The position numbers and the translations under genes are program-made. The notes beneath the pieces are model-generated. The model saw only the letters and a list, made by a program, of their open reading frames with translations, searched no databases and was not told the DNA's origin. Positions 43,887 through 51,704 of a DNA stretch of 64,000 nt are shown in pieces (the stretch's first letter is position 1; each line of letters begins with the position of its first letter). The DNA is from Eggerthellaceae bacterium (GTDB lineage: Bacteria > Actinomycetota > Coriobacteriia > Coriobacteriales > Eggerthellaceae). Location: NCBI GenBank assembly GCA_017432445.1, contig JAFRJC010000137.1, forward strand, positions 62,001 to 126,000, written 5' to 3'.

Positions 43887-44291
43887 ATGGGGGAATTCGC
43901 AGATAAAGTATTCGAAATAGTGCGGCAAATCCCGGAAGGCAGGGTAACCACGTACGGGCGAATCGCACAGCTTATGGGAAGGCCGCAGTCGGGACGTTAC
44001 GTGGGGTTTGCCTTGAGGGGGAACCCCAGTCCCGGCGCCGGCGACGATGCTATCCCTTGCCATCGAGTCGTTTTCAAGGATGGGCGACTATGTGATGGGT
44101 TTGCATTTGGCGGACCCGATGTGCAGCGTGCGTTGCTCGAGTCGGAGGGCGTTACGTTTGCGGACGATACCCATGTCGATCTAGGAGCATGCTTGTGGGA
44201 TGGCAGCAGTCCAGATACCCCATCCAATAGCATTGTTCCAATAACGCCTCCCGGGAGTTTTGATTGGGAAGCGGAATTGGGCGAATGGTGA
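43887..44291 (+). CDS. Methylated-DNA-protein cysteine methyltransferase-like protein
   Basis: 134 residues containing only the DNA-binding C-terminal MGMT domain: GRVTTYGRIAQLMGRPQSGR (helix-turn-helix with Arg finger), GFALRGNP, and the acceptor Cys in IPCHRVV. Because the Cys is kept (not PWHR), it should accept alkyl groups, unlike pure alkyltransferase-like sensors. It repairs O6-alkylguanine. A C-terminal stretch of about 35 residues is unrelated. Weak ribosome-binding site. Confidence 0.88.
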   Translation: MGEFADKVFEIVRQIPEGRVTTYGRIAQLMGRPQSGRYVGFALRGNPSPGAGDDAIPCHRVVFKDGRLCDGFAFGGPDVQRALLESEGVTFADDTHVDLGACLWDGSSPDTPSNSIVPITPPGSFDWEAELGEW

Positions 44292-44378
44292 GATAATCAC
44301 GTCGACGGAGATGGCTTCCTTTGAAGCGTATTTGCATCGGAGTCAAGTTCGGCATTGTGTGATTGGAGATGAGGCGGC

Positions 44379-45248
44379 GTGTTTGGCGAATGCCATGCAC
44401 ATTTTGCGATGGACGGCGTGAACTTCGCGCAAGCAATGGCTCGTCACGCAAATGGGCCCGATGAAGCGCATATTCGCGCGTGCTTCGAGGCGTATCGTTC
44501 CCGCGGGATAGCGTTCGTGCGCGATGGGGGCGATAAGTACGGCGTGTCGCAGCTTGCTGCGCGCATAGCGCCCGAATACGGCATCGATTACCGTACGCCG
44601 ATCTTCGCCATCCATCGCAAGGGCGGATATGGCTCCATCGTGGGACGGGCGTTCGAGAACATGCGCGAATACGCGGATCTCGTGGAAGAGGCAGCAGCCC
44701 AAGGAGCTGATTTCATCAAGATCATGACCACTGGACTCATGGATTTCAACGAGTTCGGGCGCATTACGCACTTCGATTTGGATGCCGCCGAAGTGCGTGA
44801 AATGGTGCATATCGCCCACGAGCAGGGTTTCGCCGTCATGTCGCATACGAACGGCAAACGCGCGGTGCTCGCGGCCATCGAAGCAGGGGTCGACAGCATC
44901 GAGCATGGCAACTACGTCGATGAGGACTGCATCGCGGCGCTTGCCGAGTCCCGCACGTGTTATGTCCCAACAGCCACGGTGGCGCGCAACCTCATGAATC
45001 AGGGACTCTACGACGAAGGCGTGCTTGCCCGCATCTGGGAGGCCTCGCGTACGGCCATTGCACGGGCTGTGGAGGCGAATTGCACCGTGGCGTGCGGCAG
45101 CGATGCCGGAGCAGTGCTCGTGCCTCATGGCCAGGGTACCTGCGACGAATACGATTGTTTTGCCGCTGCTATATCCGATGCCGCTCTGCGCGATGCTCGC
45201 CTGGCCGAGGGAGAGGCGTTTATCCGCGAGACCTTCCGCAGGAAGTGA
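44379..45248 (+). CDS. Amidohydrolase-superfamily barrel protein
   Basis: 289 residues from GTG 44,379. Only the metal-dependent TIM barrel is present: HxH in MFGECHAHF at the very N-terminus, Lys in FIKIMTTG, His in SHTNGKRAV, His in SIEHGNYV and Asp in CGSDAGAV. The usual N- and C-terminal beta-sandwich of imidazolonepropionase-like amidohydrolases is absent. All metal ligands are kept, so it may be active on small cyclic amides. Substrate unknown. Confidence 0.8.
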   Translation: MFGECHAHFAMDGVNFAQAMARHANGPDEAHIRACFEAYRSRGIAFVRDGGDKYGVSQLAARIAPEYGIDYRTPIFAIHRKGGYGSIVGRAFENMREYADLVEEAAAQGADFIKIMTTGLMDFNEFGRITHFDLDAAEVREMVHIAHEQGFAVMSHTNGKRAVLAAIEAGVDSIEHGNYVDEDCIAALAESRTCYVPTATVARNLMNQGLYDEGVLARIWEASRTAIARAVEANCTVACGSDAGAVLVPHGQGTCDEYDCFAAAISDAALRDARLAEGEAFIRETFRRK

Positions 45249-45257
45249 TAGGGCTCT

Positions 45258-46250
45258 TTATTTGTCGAACTCGGCGATGTGCAGGCGCGGGGAGCGCAGG
45301 AGCAACATCCAGAGCACGCACGAAAGGCATGTGCAGACGAGCATGATCGCGCCGATTCCGAAAATGTAGTTCGGCCAGCCTACCATGATGACGCTCATAC
45401 CGATGACGCCGAACATGCTGAACGTGAAGTTGATGAGCGACGAGGCAGAGCCTGTGTCGCCTTGCTGCAGCGAGAGCAGCACGTTGGTCGTGTAAGGACG
45501 GATGGCGCTCTGAATCGTGGCATACAAGATCAGCAGTCCGCAGAATGCGAAGGCAGATGACGTGCCAAACAGGAGCAATGCTATTGCCGCCACAAGGCCA
45601 AGAATCATCATAACGTGCGTGAACGCACGTGGAGTAACCTTCTTGCTTGCTTTCAACCAGATGATCGGGCCCAGTGCCGTGAAGGCGGCAGTGACGGCGA
45701 AGAAGTACGTGTAGCCCTGAGGCGTCGTGCCGAAGAAATCGACGTAAATGTAGGATGCCACTGCCAGATAGGAGCTGAAAGCCACGTTGAAGAACGCGAC
45801 CATGGCGAGTAGCGTCAAAAACGATCTGTTTCGCCCGACTTTCACCAGGCCGTACAACGTTGACGCAACTCCTCCGTCGCTGCGCTCTTCCTGCGGCAGG
45901 CTCTCTTCGAACAAAAGGGCGAAGACTAGGCAGCATGCGCCAAAGATGGCGAGCGCTACGAACGAGGAACGCCAGTCGAAGAAGATCAAGAGAATCCCGC
46001 CGATAAGGGGCGCGATTACCGGCCCGACTACGGCGAGCACCTGGATGATGGCGATCATCTGCCCGGTTGTGTTGAAGTAGCCCGGCAGCGACGGCACGGC
46101 AGGGGTGTACATGTCGATGGAAAACGGGATGACCGTGCTCGACAGGATGATGAAGAACGAGAGTCCCGTCTGTCCGAGCCTGTGCTGTGGGCGGAGCAGC
46201 CAGCCTGCTTTCCCATTTTGTCGTTTCTCGTTTTTTACCATGGGAGCCAT
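45258..46250 (-). CDS. Bcr/CflA-type MFS transporter with internal deletion
   Basis: MFS drug-resistance family protein, about 330 residues. Start uncertain (46,250, or ATG 46,241); no ribosome-binding site fits. TM1 (LSSTVIPFSIDMYTPAVPSL) is joined directly to what is normally TM5 (IIQVLAVVGPVIAPLIGGIL), so about 90 residues with TM2-TM4 and the GRRP-type motif A loop are gone without frameshift. The remaining about nine helices (YTYFFAVTAAF, SSLINFTFSMFGVIGM) look normal. Probably inactive or in decay. Confidence 0.8.
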   Translation of the reverse strand: MAPMVKNEKRQNGKAGWLLRPQHRLGQTGLSFFIILSSTVIPFSIDMYTPAVPSLPGYFNTTGQMIAIIQVLAVVGPVIAPLIGGILLIFFDWRSSFVALAIFGACCLVFALLFEESLPQEERSDGGVASTLYGLVKVGRNRSFLTLLAMVAFFNVAFSSYLAVASYIYVDFFGTTPQGYTYFFAVTAAFTALGPIIWLKASKKVTPRAFTHVMMILGLVAAIALLLFGTSSAFAFCGLLILYATIQSAIRPYTTNVLLSLQQGDTGSASSLINFTFSMFGVIGMSVIMVGWPNYIFGIGAIMLVCTCLSCVLWMLLLRSPRLHIAEFDK

Positions 46251-46323
46251 AGTATCAAAATCAGCTGAACCGAACGTCCCGTTGCCCATCGCCATAGTGG
46301 ATAAAACAGACCGATAACCGAAA

Positions 46324-46349
46324 CCGGCCCCCAATGGGATGGGGGCCGG
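46324..46349 (-). terminator. Terminator of MT-I copy 2
   Basis: CCGGCCCCC (46,324-46,332) pairs with GGGGGCCGG (46,341-46,349), then T-rich on the minus strand. It lies in front of the truncated MFS gene, about 44 nt past the MT-I stop. Confidence 0.8.
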
Positions 46350-46392
46350 CAAGGTTACTTCGTCTTCGAACGGAACCCGTTACGACGTTTTC

Positions 46393-47442
46393 CTAGAAGA
46401 GGACCTGAAGCTCGGGACGGGCAGCTTCGAGCTCTTCTTGCGTGAAACCGAACTTCTCGCTGTTGTACTGGTCGAAGTACTTGCACATCTCGAGATATAC
46501 GCCCGGAATGGTCGAACCCGGACCACCCTGCGTGATGCAGGGGATGTAGCTCTGGAACTCATAGCCGTCCAGGTGCTCGTAAACGACCTTCTCCACGACT
46601 TCGGAAGTCCAGCCATGGTAGTCAACATCCTTGTTGTCGATGTTGCCCATGAAGGCAATCTGACCCTTGTATTTCTCGAGCAGGTCCGGAACGTTATTGG
46701 ACTCCATCGGTCCTTGCCACACGTCGATGCCCATTTCGATCATGTAGGGCACGAGGTTGGCGGCATAGGAATCGGAGTGATGGAAGACGAACTCGACGCC
46801 ATGATCCTTGTAGTATCCGTAAATCTCCTTGTAGGGCTCCACGAACATCTCTTCGAAAACATAGGGCGGCAGGAACGAGTTGATTTCTGTGCCCCAGTCG
46901 TCATGATGGAAGATGGCCTCGGGATGCAGCTTGTCGCAAATCAGCTCGGCGAGACGCAGCTCGTATTCCTTCAGGTACTTGATCAAATCGGCCATGCGCT
47001 CGGGCTCTTCGAGGTAGTAGATGAGGGCTTCGTCGATAGAGCACAGATGATGCGATTGCTCGAACAGGCCAGGGGCGATGAAGGCGGCGCCAAACGCCAG
47101 GTTCTCTTCTTTGTTCTGCTTGTACTGCTCTGCGAACATGTCCCATTCGGCATCGGGGAAGTCAAGCGAGGGGGCCTTTACGTACTGCTCCCATTCCTCG
47201 ATGTCCTTGACGACGATCTTATCGGGAGTGTGAACCGGGAATGCACCAGGCGTGTGTGCGGGGAAGTCGAACGTGACGCCCCAGGCGTTAACCTTGCCCA
47301 TATCGCCGGGAGCGAGCAGCGCGCCCGAATGGATGATCTGCGGGTGGAACATGAGGATGACACCCTCGTAGTTGTTGACGAAGCGGTCCGGATGACCTCC
47401 GTCGATGATGGTCTGGCGCAAGTTCTCTTTAGCGGTAAGCAT
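46393..47442 (-). CDS. UroD-family corrinoid methyltransferase (MT-I), copy 2
   Basis: 349 residues with the same fold and signatures as copy 1: MLTAKENLRQTIIDGGHPDR, IFHHDDWGTEINSFLPPYVF, FHHSDSYAANLVPYMIEMG, IDVWQGPMESNNVPDLLEKY. It should feed methyl groups to the shared corrinoid protein from a different donor. GGAGG precedes the ATG. Divergent from a PucR-type regulator whose operators lie in between, so it is likely controlled by it. Closer to copy 3 than to copy 1 over the N-terminus. Confidence 0.9.
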   Translation of the reverse strand: MLTAKENLRQTIIDGGHPDRFVNNYEGVILMFHPQIIHSGALLAPGDMGKVNAWGVTFDFPAHTPGAFPVHTPDKIVVKDIEEWEQYVKAPSLDFPDAEWDMFAEQYKQNKEENLAFGAAFIAPGLFEQSHHLCSIDEALIYYLEEPERMADLIKYLKEYELRLAELICDKLHPEAIFHHDDWGTEINSFLPPYVFEEMFVEPYKEIYGYYKDHGVEFVFHHSDSYAANLVPYMIEMGIDVWQGPMESNNVPDLLEKYKGQIAFMGNIDNKDVDYHGWTSEVVEKVVYEHLDGYEFQSYIPCITQGGPGSTIPGVYLEMCKYFDQYNSEKFGFTQEELEAARPELQVLF

Positions 47443-47590
47443 ACAAGCCTCCAGTTCACTCGGCGCGTCAATGGCGCTTGATCAATTTGTCCAAATACTT
47501 GTCGAGCAAGAATTTGGGGTCCAAAAAACAAGGAATGCACCCTGAAAAGGACTTATTATGATTTTAACCCCATTTGTTATATTGCAAAAA

Positions 47591-47637
47591 CTTCAATAAT
47601 TGCAGTATTGAAGAAATAAGCACTACAATTTGTAGTG
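47591..47637. promoter_or_regulatory. Twin palindromic operators between MT-I copy 2 and its regulator
   Basis: CTTCAATA (47,591-47,598) and TATTGAAG (47,606-47,613) form a perfect inverted repeat with 7-bp spacing. CACTACAA-T-TTGTAGTG (47,621-47,637) is a second perfect palindrome 7 bp further. Both lie in an AT-rich divergent spacer. Strong candidates for the regulator's binding sites. Confidence 0.6.
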
Positions 47638-47694
47638 TCATTGGAATGATGATTTCACATGATGGTATTGCTCATCATCGGAAAGGTCGCGCTC

Positions 47695-49272
47695 ATGAAG
47701 CTCGATGGAAATGCAGCTCTCTACCAGCTGCAGAGGGAATTCAAAAATGTGAGTTTTCGTCTAGCCCCAGGATCCATGATGCTTGACTACCCACTGCTCT
47801 ACGATGAGGCAATCGATATGAGCGGGCATGTAGTCCTGCTATCCGATAGCGATCGACCGAGGGCAAGCGAGCACATGCAGCAGGTGATGTGCGTTTGCCT
47901 GAGCGACGAGGTGGCTTGGGCTGCTCGAGAGCGGGGATTCTTCGTCGCCCAAGTACATGATGATGTCAGTTTCCAGCATCTTTACAACCGACTTCAGTCG
48001 GTGTTTCTGGCTAACGAGCGCTTTGAAACACAGCTGCATGCCTACGTCGATACGTATGCTGGCTACAAGCCCATCCTCGATGCATGCTTGGAGACGATGG
48101 GGTTCGCTTGCGTGTTGATTGACGGCCGGTACCGAACCGTGTGCCAATCGGGAGACTTGAATCTCGTCGAGGATTCGGGCAAGTCTAGTGGTGGGCAGGA
48201 TGCATGGGATGATGACGGGTTCGGTCCAACCGTCCTCGATGAGGACGTCGTCGACTTATTTATGGCTTCACAGCACTATCGCCGCATGCGCACTGGTCGA
48301 AAAGTCTTTTCCATGCCAGGGGCCAACCGTCTTTTCATGCGCAACGTGTTTTTCGAGGATAAACCTGTGGGCATGCTGGTTATGAAGCATCAAGGTGACG
48401 TAATGAGCGCGAGTTACGTTCGTTTCCTGCTCAACTACCTTGCTCCGTTTGTAGAGGGGATGTATGCCCGCATCGGATCTTTCGACTTGACCGCCGTCCG
48501 CCCGACGGGTATCCGCACGATGCTGAAGGGCGTACTCGAGGGGGCGGTCGATAATGCGCCCCTGCTTTCCCTTTTGCTCTTGGAAGAAGGAAACGATCAG
48601 GATGATTGCTATATGCTCCTACGTTTGGAACGAAGTTTCACGAATGAGGGTGCCGAAGGGTTGGCTTACTTCGCCCAGCGCCTGGAACGCGCTTTGCCAC
48701 AAGCCTACTGCGCCGAGACGGAAGGTAAGCTCTATGCACTCGTGCATGTTGGCGCACCATTGTCGGAAGAGGGTTTCACATCGAGGTCCGTTCAAGATTT
48801 TCTTGCAAAGCTTCCCGCGGTATTGCGTGACAAGCTCGTGAAGGCTGGGGCGAGCAGACCGTTTTCTGACATGAGAAAGCTTCTCGCCGCACGCTTGCAA
48901 GCTGATGCAGCGCTCGAGAGGGGAGATGAGCTCGACCCGGCTTACTGGTATTACCGGTTTAACGATTACGCTTTGGGCTGGCTGCTGCATAACGGCTGTT
49001 CCTCTATCGCTCCCGAGTATGTCTGCCATTCGGCCGTCGTGCAGCTTAAACAATACGACGAGCATCATGGAACGAGCCTGTTGGACACGCTTGCGGTGTT
49101 CATGAGCTGTCGTTATAATGCCACTCTCGCTGCCCAGAAGCTATTCGTTGCCCGCTCGACCCTTCTCAACCGTTTGGAGCGCATAACCGAGCTGACAAGC
49201 GTGAACCTCGACAGTCTGGAGGAGCGCACCTACCTGGGAGTTTCGCTTGTTCTTTTGGGATACTTGGGGTAA
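47695..49272 (+). CDS. PucR/CdaR-type transcriptional regulator
   Basis: 525 residues from ATG 47,695 (MKLDGNAALYQLQREF) after GGAAAGG. A large N-terminal region (probable effector domain) leads to a C-terminal helix-turn-helix: CRYNATLAAQKLFVARSTLLNR (near residues 475-497), LERITELTSVNLDSLEERTY. Divergent from MT-I copy 2, with two palindromes between them. Probably senses the MT-I substrate. Confidence 0.88.
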   Translation: MKLDGNAALYQLQREFKNVSFRLAPGSMMLDYPLLYDEAIDMSGHVVLLSDSDRPRASEHMQQVMCVCLSDEVAWAARERGFFVAQVHDDVSFQHLYNRLQSVFLANERFETQLHAYVDTYAGYKPILDACLETMGFACVLIDGRYRTVCQSGDLNLVEDSGKSSGGQDAWDDDGFGPTVLDEDVVDLFMASQHYRRMRTGRKVFSMPGANRLFMRNVFFEDKPVGMLVMKHQGDVMSASYVRFLLNYLAPFVEGMYARIGSFDLTAVRPTGIRTMLKGVLEGAVDNAPLLSLLLLEEGNDQDDCYMLLRLERSFTNEGAEGLAYFAQRLERALPQAYCAETEGKLYALVHVGAPLSEEGFTSRSVQDFLAKLPAVLRDKLVKAGASRPFSDMRKLLAARLQADAALERGDELDPAYWYYRFNDYALGWLLHNGCSSIAPEYVCHSAVVQLKQYDEHHGTSLLDTLAVFMSCRYNATLAAQKLFVARSTLLNRLERITELTSVNLDSLEERTYLGVSLVLLGYLG

Positions 49273-49405
49273 ACAGCGGGGCAGGAGCATTGACTCTGCA
49301 TGGTCGGCGAATCGACGATGCGTCTTTGCAATGTGATGCAGGTTGGGTGCAGCTGATGCCAACTTTGCAAGATAGGCACGGCGCCCGCCGAGCATGATGT
49401 GATTG

Positions 49406-50002
49406 CTATTCGGATGCGTCAGCGGGAAGTTCCTCTTCGCCTTTGCGCATGACGTCGGAGCTAGATAGCCCAAGATTTTCGAGTAAGTTGTTGAAGACGG
49501 GCTGTTCGCGTACGGGTCGCGTGTCTGCAGTGCGCGCCATGCCGCCGTATGAGCTGATGGGGGTACGGCGAGTCTTGCGAGGAAGGATTTCGGTAACCGT
49601 CAGCTCGTAGACGAGGTCTTTGCCTGCAAGCCGATGGTTGAAATCAAGGTATGCATAGGTGTCGTCGACGCGTAGTACTTTGGCGGGCACCTTTTGTCCC
49701 GCGGGGCCGAAGAAGTTGATAACCTGTCCGACAGGCAGCTCTTCGGCATTCGGGATGTAGCGCAGCTCTCGTTGCTGGATGTTTCGCTCGTCGTAGGGTC
49801 CGTAAGCGTCTTCTGCAGGGATGATGACGGTTCGGGTTTCACCGACTTCCATGTCTTGCACCGCGCGATCAAGGCCCCGGATGACCTGACGACAATCGGT
49901 CATGAATTCGAGCGGGCCGTTCATCTCGCTCGAATCGAAGACTGTACCGTCTTCCAGCTTGCCGACGAATTCCACGCGCACGTTAACGTTAGGACCAATC
50001 AT
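49406..50002 (-). CDS. FKBP-type peptidyl-prolyl isomerase (SlyD-like)
   Basis: 198 residues from MIGPNVNVRVEFVGKLEDGT (start 50,002 by AAAGGGG). FKBP fold with an inserted IF domain (YGPYDERNIQQRELRYIPNAEELP ... VLRVDDTYAYLDFNHRLAGKDLVYELTV) as in SlyD. An extra C-terminal 60-residue tail (RKTRRTPISSYGG ... GEEELPADASE) is outside the fold and is low in conserved residues. It helps protein folding in the cytoplasm; no metal-binding His-rich tail as in E. coli SlyD. Confidence 0.9.
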   Translation of the reverse strand: MIGPNVNVRVEFVGKLEDGTVFDSSEMNGPLEFMTDCRQVIRGLDRAVQDMEVGETRTVIIPAEDAYGPYDERNIQQRELRYIPNAEELPVGQVINFFGPAGQKVPAKVLRVDDTYAYLDFNHRLAGKDLVYELTVTEILPRKTRRTPISSYGGMARTADTRPVREQPVFNNLLENLGLSSSDVMRKGEEELPADASE

Positions 50003-50165
50003 TTCCCCAACCCCTTTCAGGCTTATTCTCACCGTAAAGAATAGCATGCGCCTTTCCCGATTCGACGGTGCAGACGGTGTCAAAGCGCCAAGGTTTCGTG
50101 CTGGTTTTTGGAGAATGCATCAACAGCTATTTCGGGTCACCTGATGCATCGACATGAAATATGAA

Positions 50166-50190
50166 GCGCCCACCTGGAAAAGGTGGGCGC
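50166..50190 (-). terminator. Terminator of the zinc-ribbon repeat gene
   Basis: GCGCCCACCT (50,166-50,175) pairs perfectly with AGGTGGGCGC (50,181-50,190), loop GGAAA. On the minus strand it is followed by a T-rich stretch. Confidence 0.8.
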
Positions 50191-50247
50191 AATGGTGGTG
50201 CTTCATGCAAAGGCGCGCAGTCACCGTAGCAGGTTCGCGTTTCGCGC

Positions 50248-50586
50248 TTACGCGCCCGTGACGCCTCCAGGTGTTCCGGGAGCGCTGGGCATGCCAGGGG
50301 CGCTAGGCTTGCCGGGAGCGCTGGGCATGCCAGGAGCACTCGGTTTACCAGGAGCGCTGGGCATACCCGGGGCACTGGGCATGCCAGGGGCGCTGGGCAT
50401 ACCGGGAGCGCTAGGCATACCAGGGGCGCTGGGCATGCCAGGCATACCTGCAGCTCCGGCACCAAACATACCAGCGTCTTCAACCGACAGTCCGCACTTC
50501 ACGCACTGGGTTGCATCGGGGTCGTTAAGCGTCCCGCATTTCGGGCATTTTATCGGCAAGGATATGCCAGACGGTCTAAAGCACAT
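50248..50586 (-). CDS. Zinc-ribbon protein with PSAPG hexapeptide repeats
   Basis: 112 residues from MCFRPSGISLPIKCPKCGTL (start 50,586 after AGGAGG). A zinc-ribbon CPKCG...CVKCG sits at residues 14-34. The C-terminus is about nine copies of MPSAPG or KPSAPG. This is a small cytoplasmic protein with a disordered proline-rich tail; function unknown. The repeat DNA (18 bp units) is almost identical between copies, so copy number may vary between strains. Confidence 0.8.
   Translation of the reverse strand: MCFRPSGISLPIKCPKCGTLNDPDATQCVKCGLSVEDAGMFGAGAAGMPGMPSAPGMPSAPGMPSAPGMPSAPGMPSAPGKPSAPGMPSAPGKPSAPGMPSAPGTPGGVTGA
50275..50436. repeat. Coding minisatellite, 18-bp units
   Basis: About nine tandem 18-bp units (plus-strand pattern CCAGG(G/A)GC(G/A)CTGGGCAT), encoding MPSAPG/KPSAPG in the minus-strand gene. 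Units are nearly identical, indicating recent expansion. Confidence 0.85.
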
Positions 50587-50805
50587 TGCATCCTCCTGTG
50601 GAATTGGTCTGAAGCGGATCCCTCGATCCGTTAACGACATTGTATGGGAAATGCGTTTTCCCGCGAGTGCTGAGTTCTTCCAAATAAGGGCTGCATTATT
50701 TGGAACCTTTTCCATGATAAGAAGCGCAGTAGGTAATTATGCTTTCTCATGTATCGTAAGGCAGAGTATGGCGTCGAGACGTCAGGCTGAAGGAAAGGGG
50801 CATTC

Positions 50806-51573
50806 ATGGCAAGGCTCGAAGGCAAATATGCGGTTATCACGGGCGCGACGTCCGGTCTGGGCGAGGCAAGCGCGATCATGTTCGCCAAGGAAGGCGCGCA
50901 GGTCGTATGCACCGGTCGCAACCAGGAGAAAGGCGAGGCACTCGTCGCCAAGATCACCGAAGCCGGCGGCACGGCGTATTTCATCGCGGGTGATATGCGC
51001 AAGAAGGAAGACGTGCAGGCGCTGCATGACTTCGCAATCGAGAAGATGGGCAAAGTCAACGTGCTGCTGAACAGCGCTGGCGTTCTCGTGCACAAGCCCT
51101 TCCTGGAGCAAACCGACGACGACTTCAATTACGTCATGGAGACGAACCTGCGCGCCTACATCTGGACGATGCAGGCGTTCATCCCCGACATGGAAGCCAT
51201 CGGTGGCGGCAGCATCATCAACATCGCCTCCATCTCCGCGTTCTGGCCGGAGCTGTACTCTTACTTCTATGGCTGCACGAAGGCCTCCGTCGCCAACCTG
51301 TCCAAGAACGTTGCCTGCGAGTATGCCAAGAAGGGCATCCGCATCAACGTCATCGAGCCCGGTCCGGTGCTCACGGCCATGACGCCTGCCGAAGTTGCCG
51401 CTCATCCCGAGGACTTCGCTGCAGGCATCTGCCCGCTCGGACGCATCGGCGTGCCGGACGACATCGCCTATGCGGCAACCTACCTCGCTTCTGACGAGTC
51501 GTCGTGGGTCACGGCTTCCGAGTTCGTCATCGACGGCGGCGTGCACATCAGCAACGTCGCGCTTGATGCGTAA
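50806..51573 (+). CDS. SDR-family NAD(P)-dependent oxidoreductase
   Basis: 255 residues of a classical short-chain dehydrogenase: TGATSGLG coenzyme motif near residues 13-20, NSAGVLV, catalytic Ser in IASISAFW, Tyr-x3-Lys in YFYGCTKASVAN near residues 155-165, and GRIGVPDDIA. It reduces a ketone or dehydrogenates an alcohol; the substrate is not clear. Ribosome-binding site AAGGGG. Lies ahead of the MFS-Mo enzyme cluster and could act in the same pathway. Confidence 0.92.
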   Translation: MARLEGKYAVITGATSGLGEASAIMFAKEGAQVVCTGRNQEKGEALVAKITEAGGTAYFIAGDMRKKEDVQALHDFAIEKMGKVNVLLNSAGVLVHKPFLEQTDDDFNYVMETNLRAYIWTMQAFIPDMEAIGGGSIINIASISAFWPELYSYFYGCTKASVANLSKNVACEYAKKGIRINVIEPGPVLTAMTPAEVAAHPEDFAAGICPLGRIGVPDDIAYAATYLASDESSWVTASEFVIDGGVHISNVALDA

Positions 51574-51617
51574 GAGACGGCTTTCGCATCACGAACCGAC
51601 ACGGTCAAACGAATGAC

Positions 51618-51680
51618 ATGATGCGCCTCGTCCTCAGCATGAGGCGCATCATCGAGGATAGCCCGCCTGGCGGGCTATCC
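51618..51680 (+). terminator. Two tandem hairpins after the SDR gene
   Basis: ATGATGCGCCTC/GAGGCGCATCAT (51,618-51,629 with 51,641-51,652) and GGATAGCCCGCC/GGCGGGCTATCC (51,656-51,667 with 51,669-51,680). The second ends 25 nt before the next start and may limit or regulate read-through. Confidence 0.75.
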
Positions 51681-51704
51681 CATTGAATGCGAAAGGCATG
51701 CGAA

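Noticed and set aside
46339-47481. 380-residue plus-strand frame
   Set aside because: Antisense of MT-I copy 2; the similar frame at 56,315-57,619 is antisense of MT-I copy 3. Their similarity only reflects the paralogy of the sense genes.
50275-50436. Possible CRISPR-like array
   Set aside because: The 18-bp units are directly tandem without spacers and encode a hexapeptide in frame, so it is a coding minisatellite.
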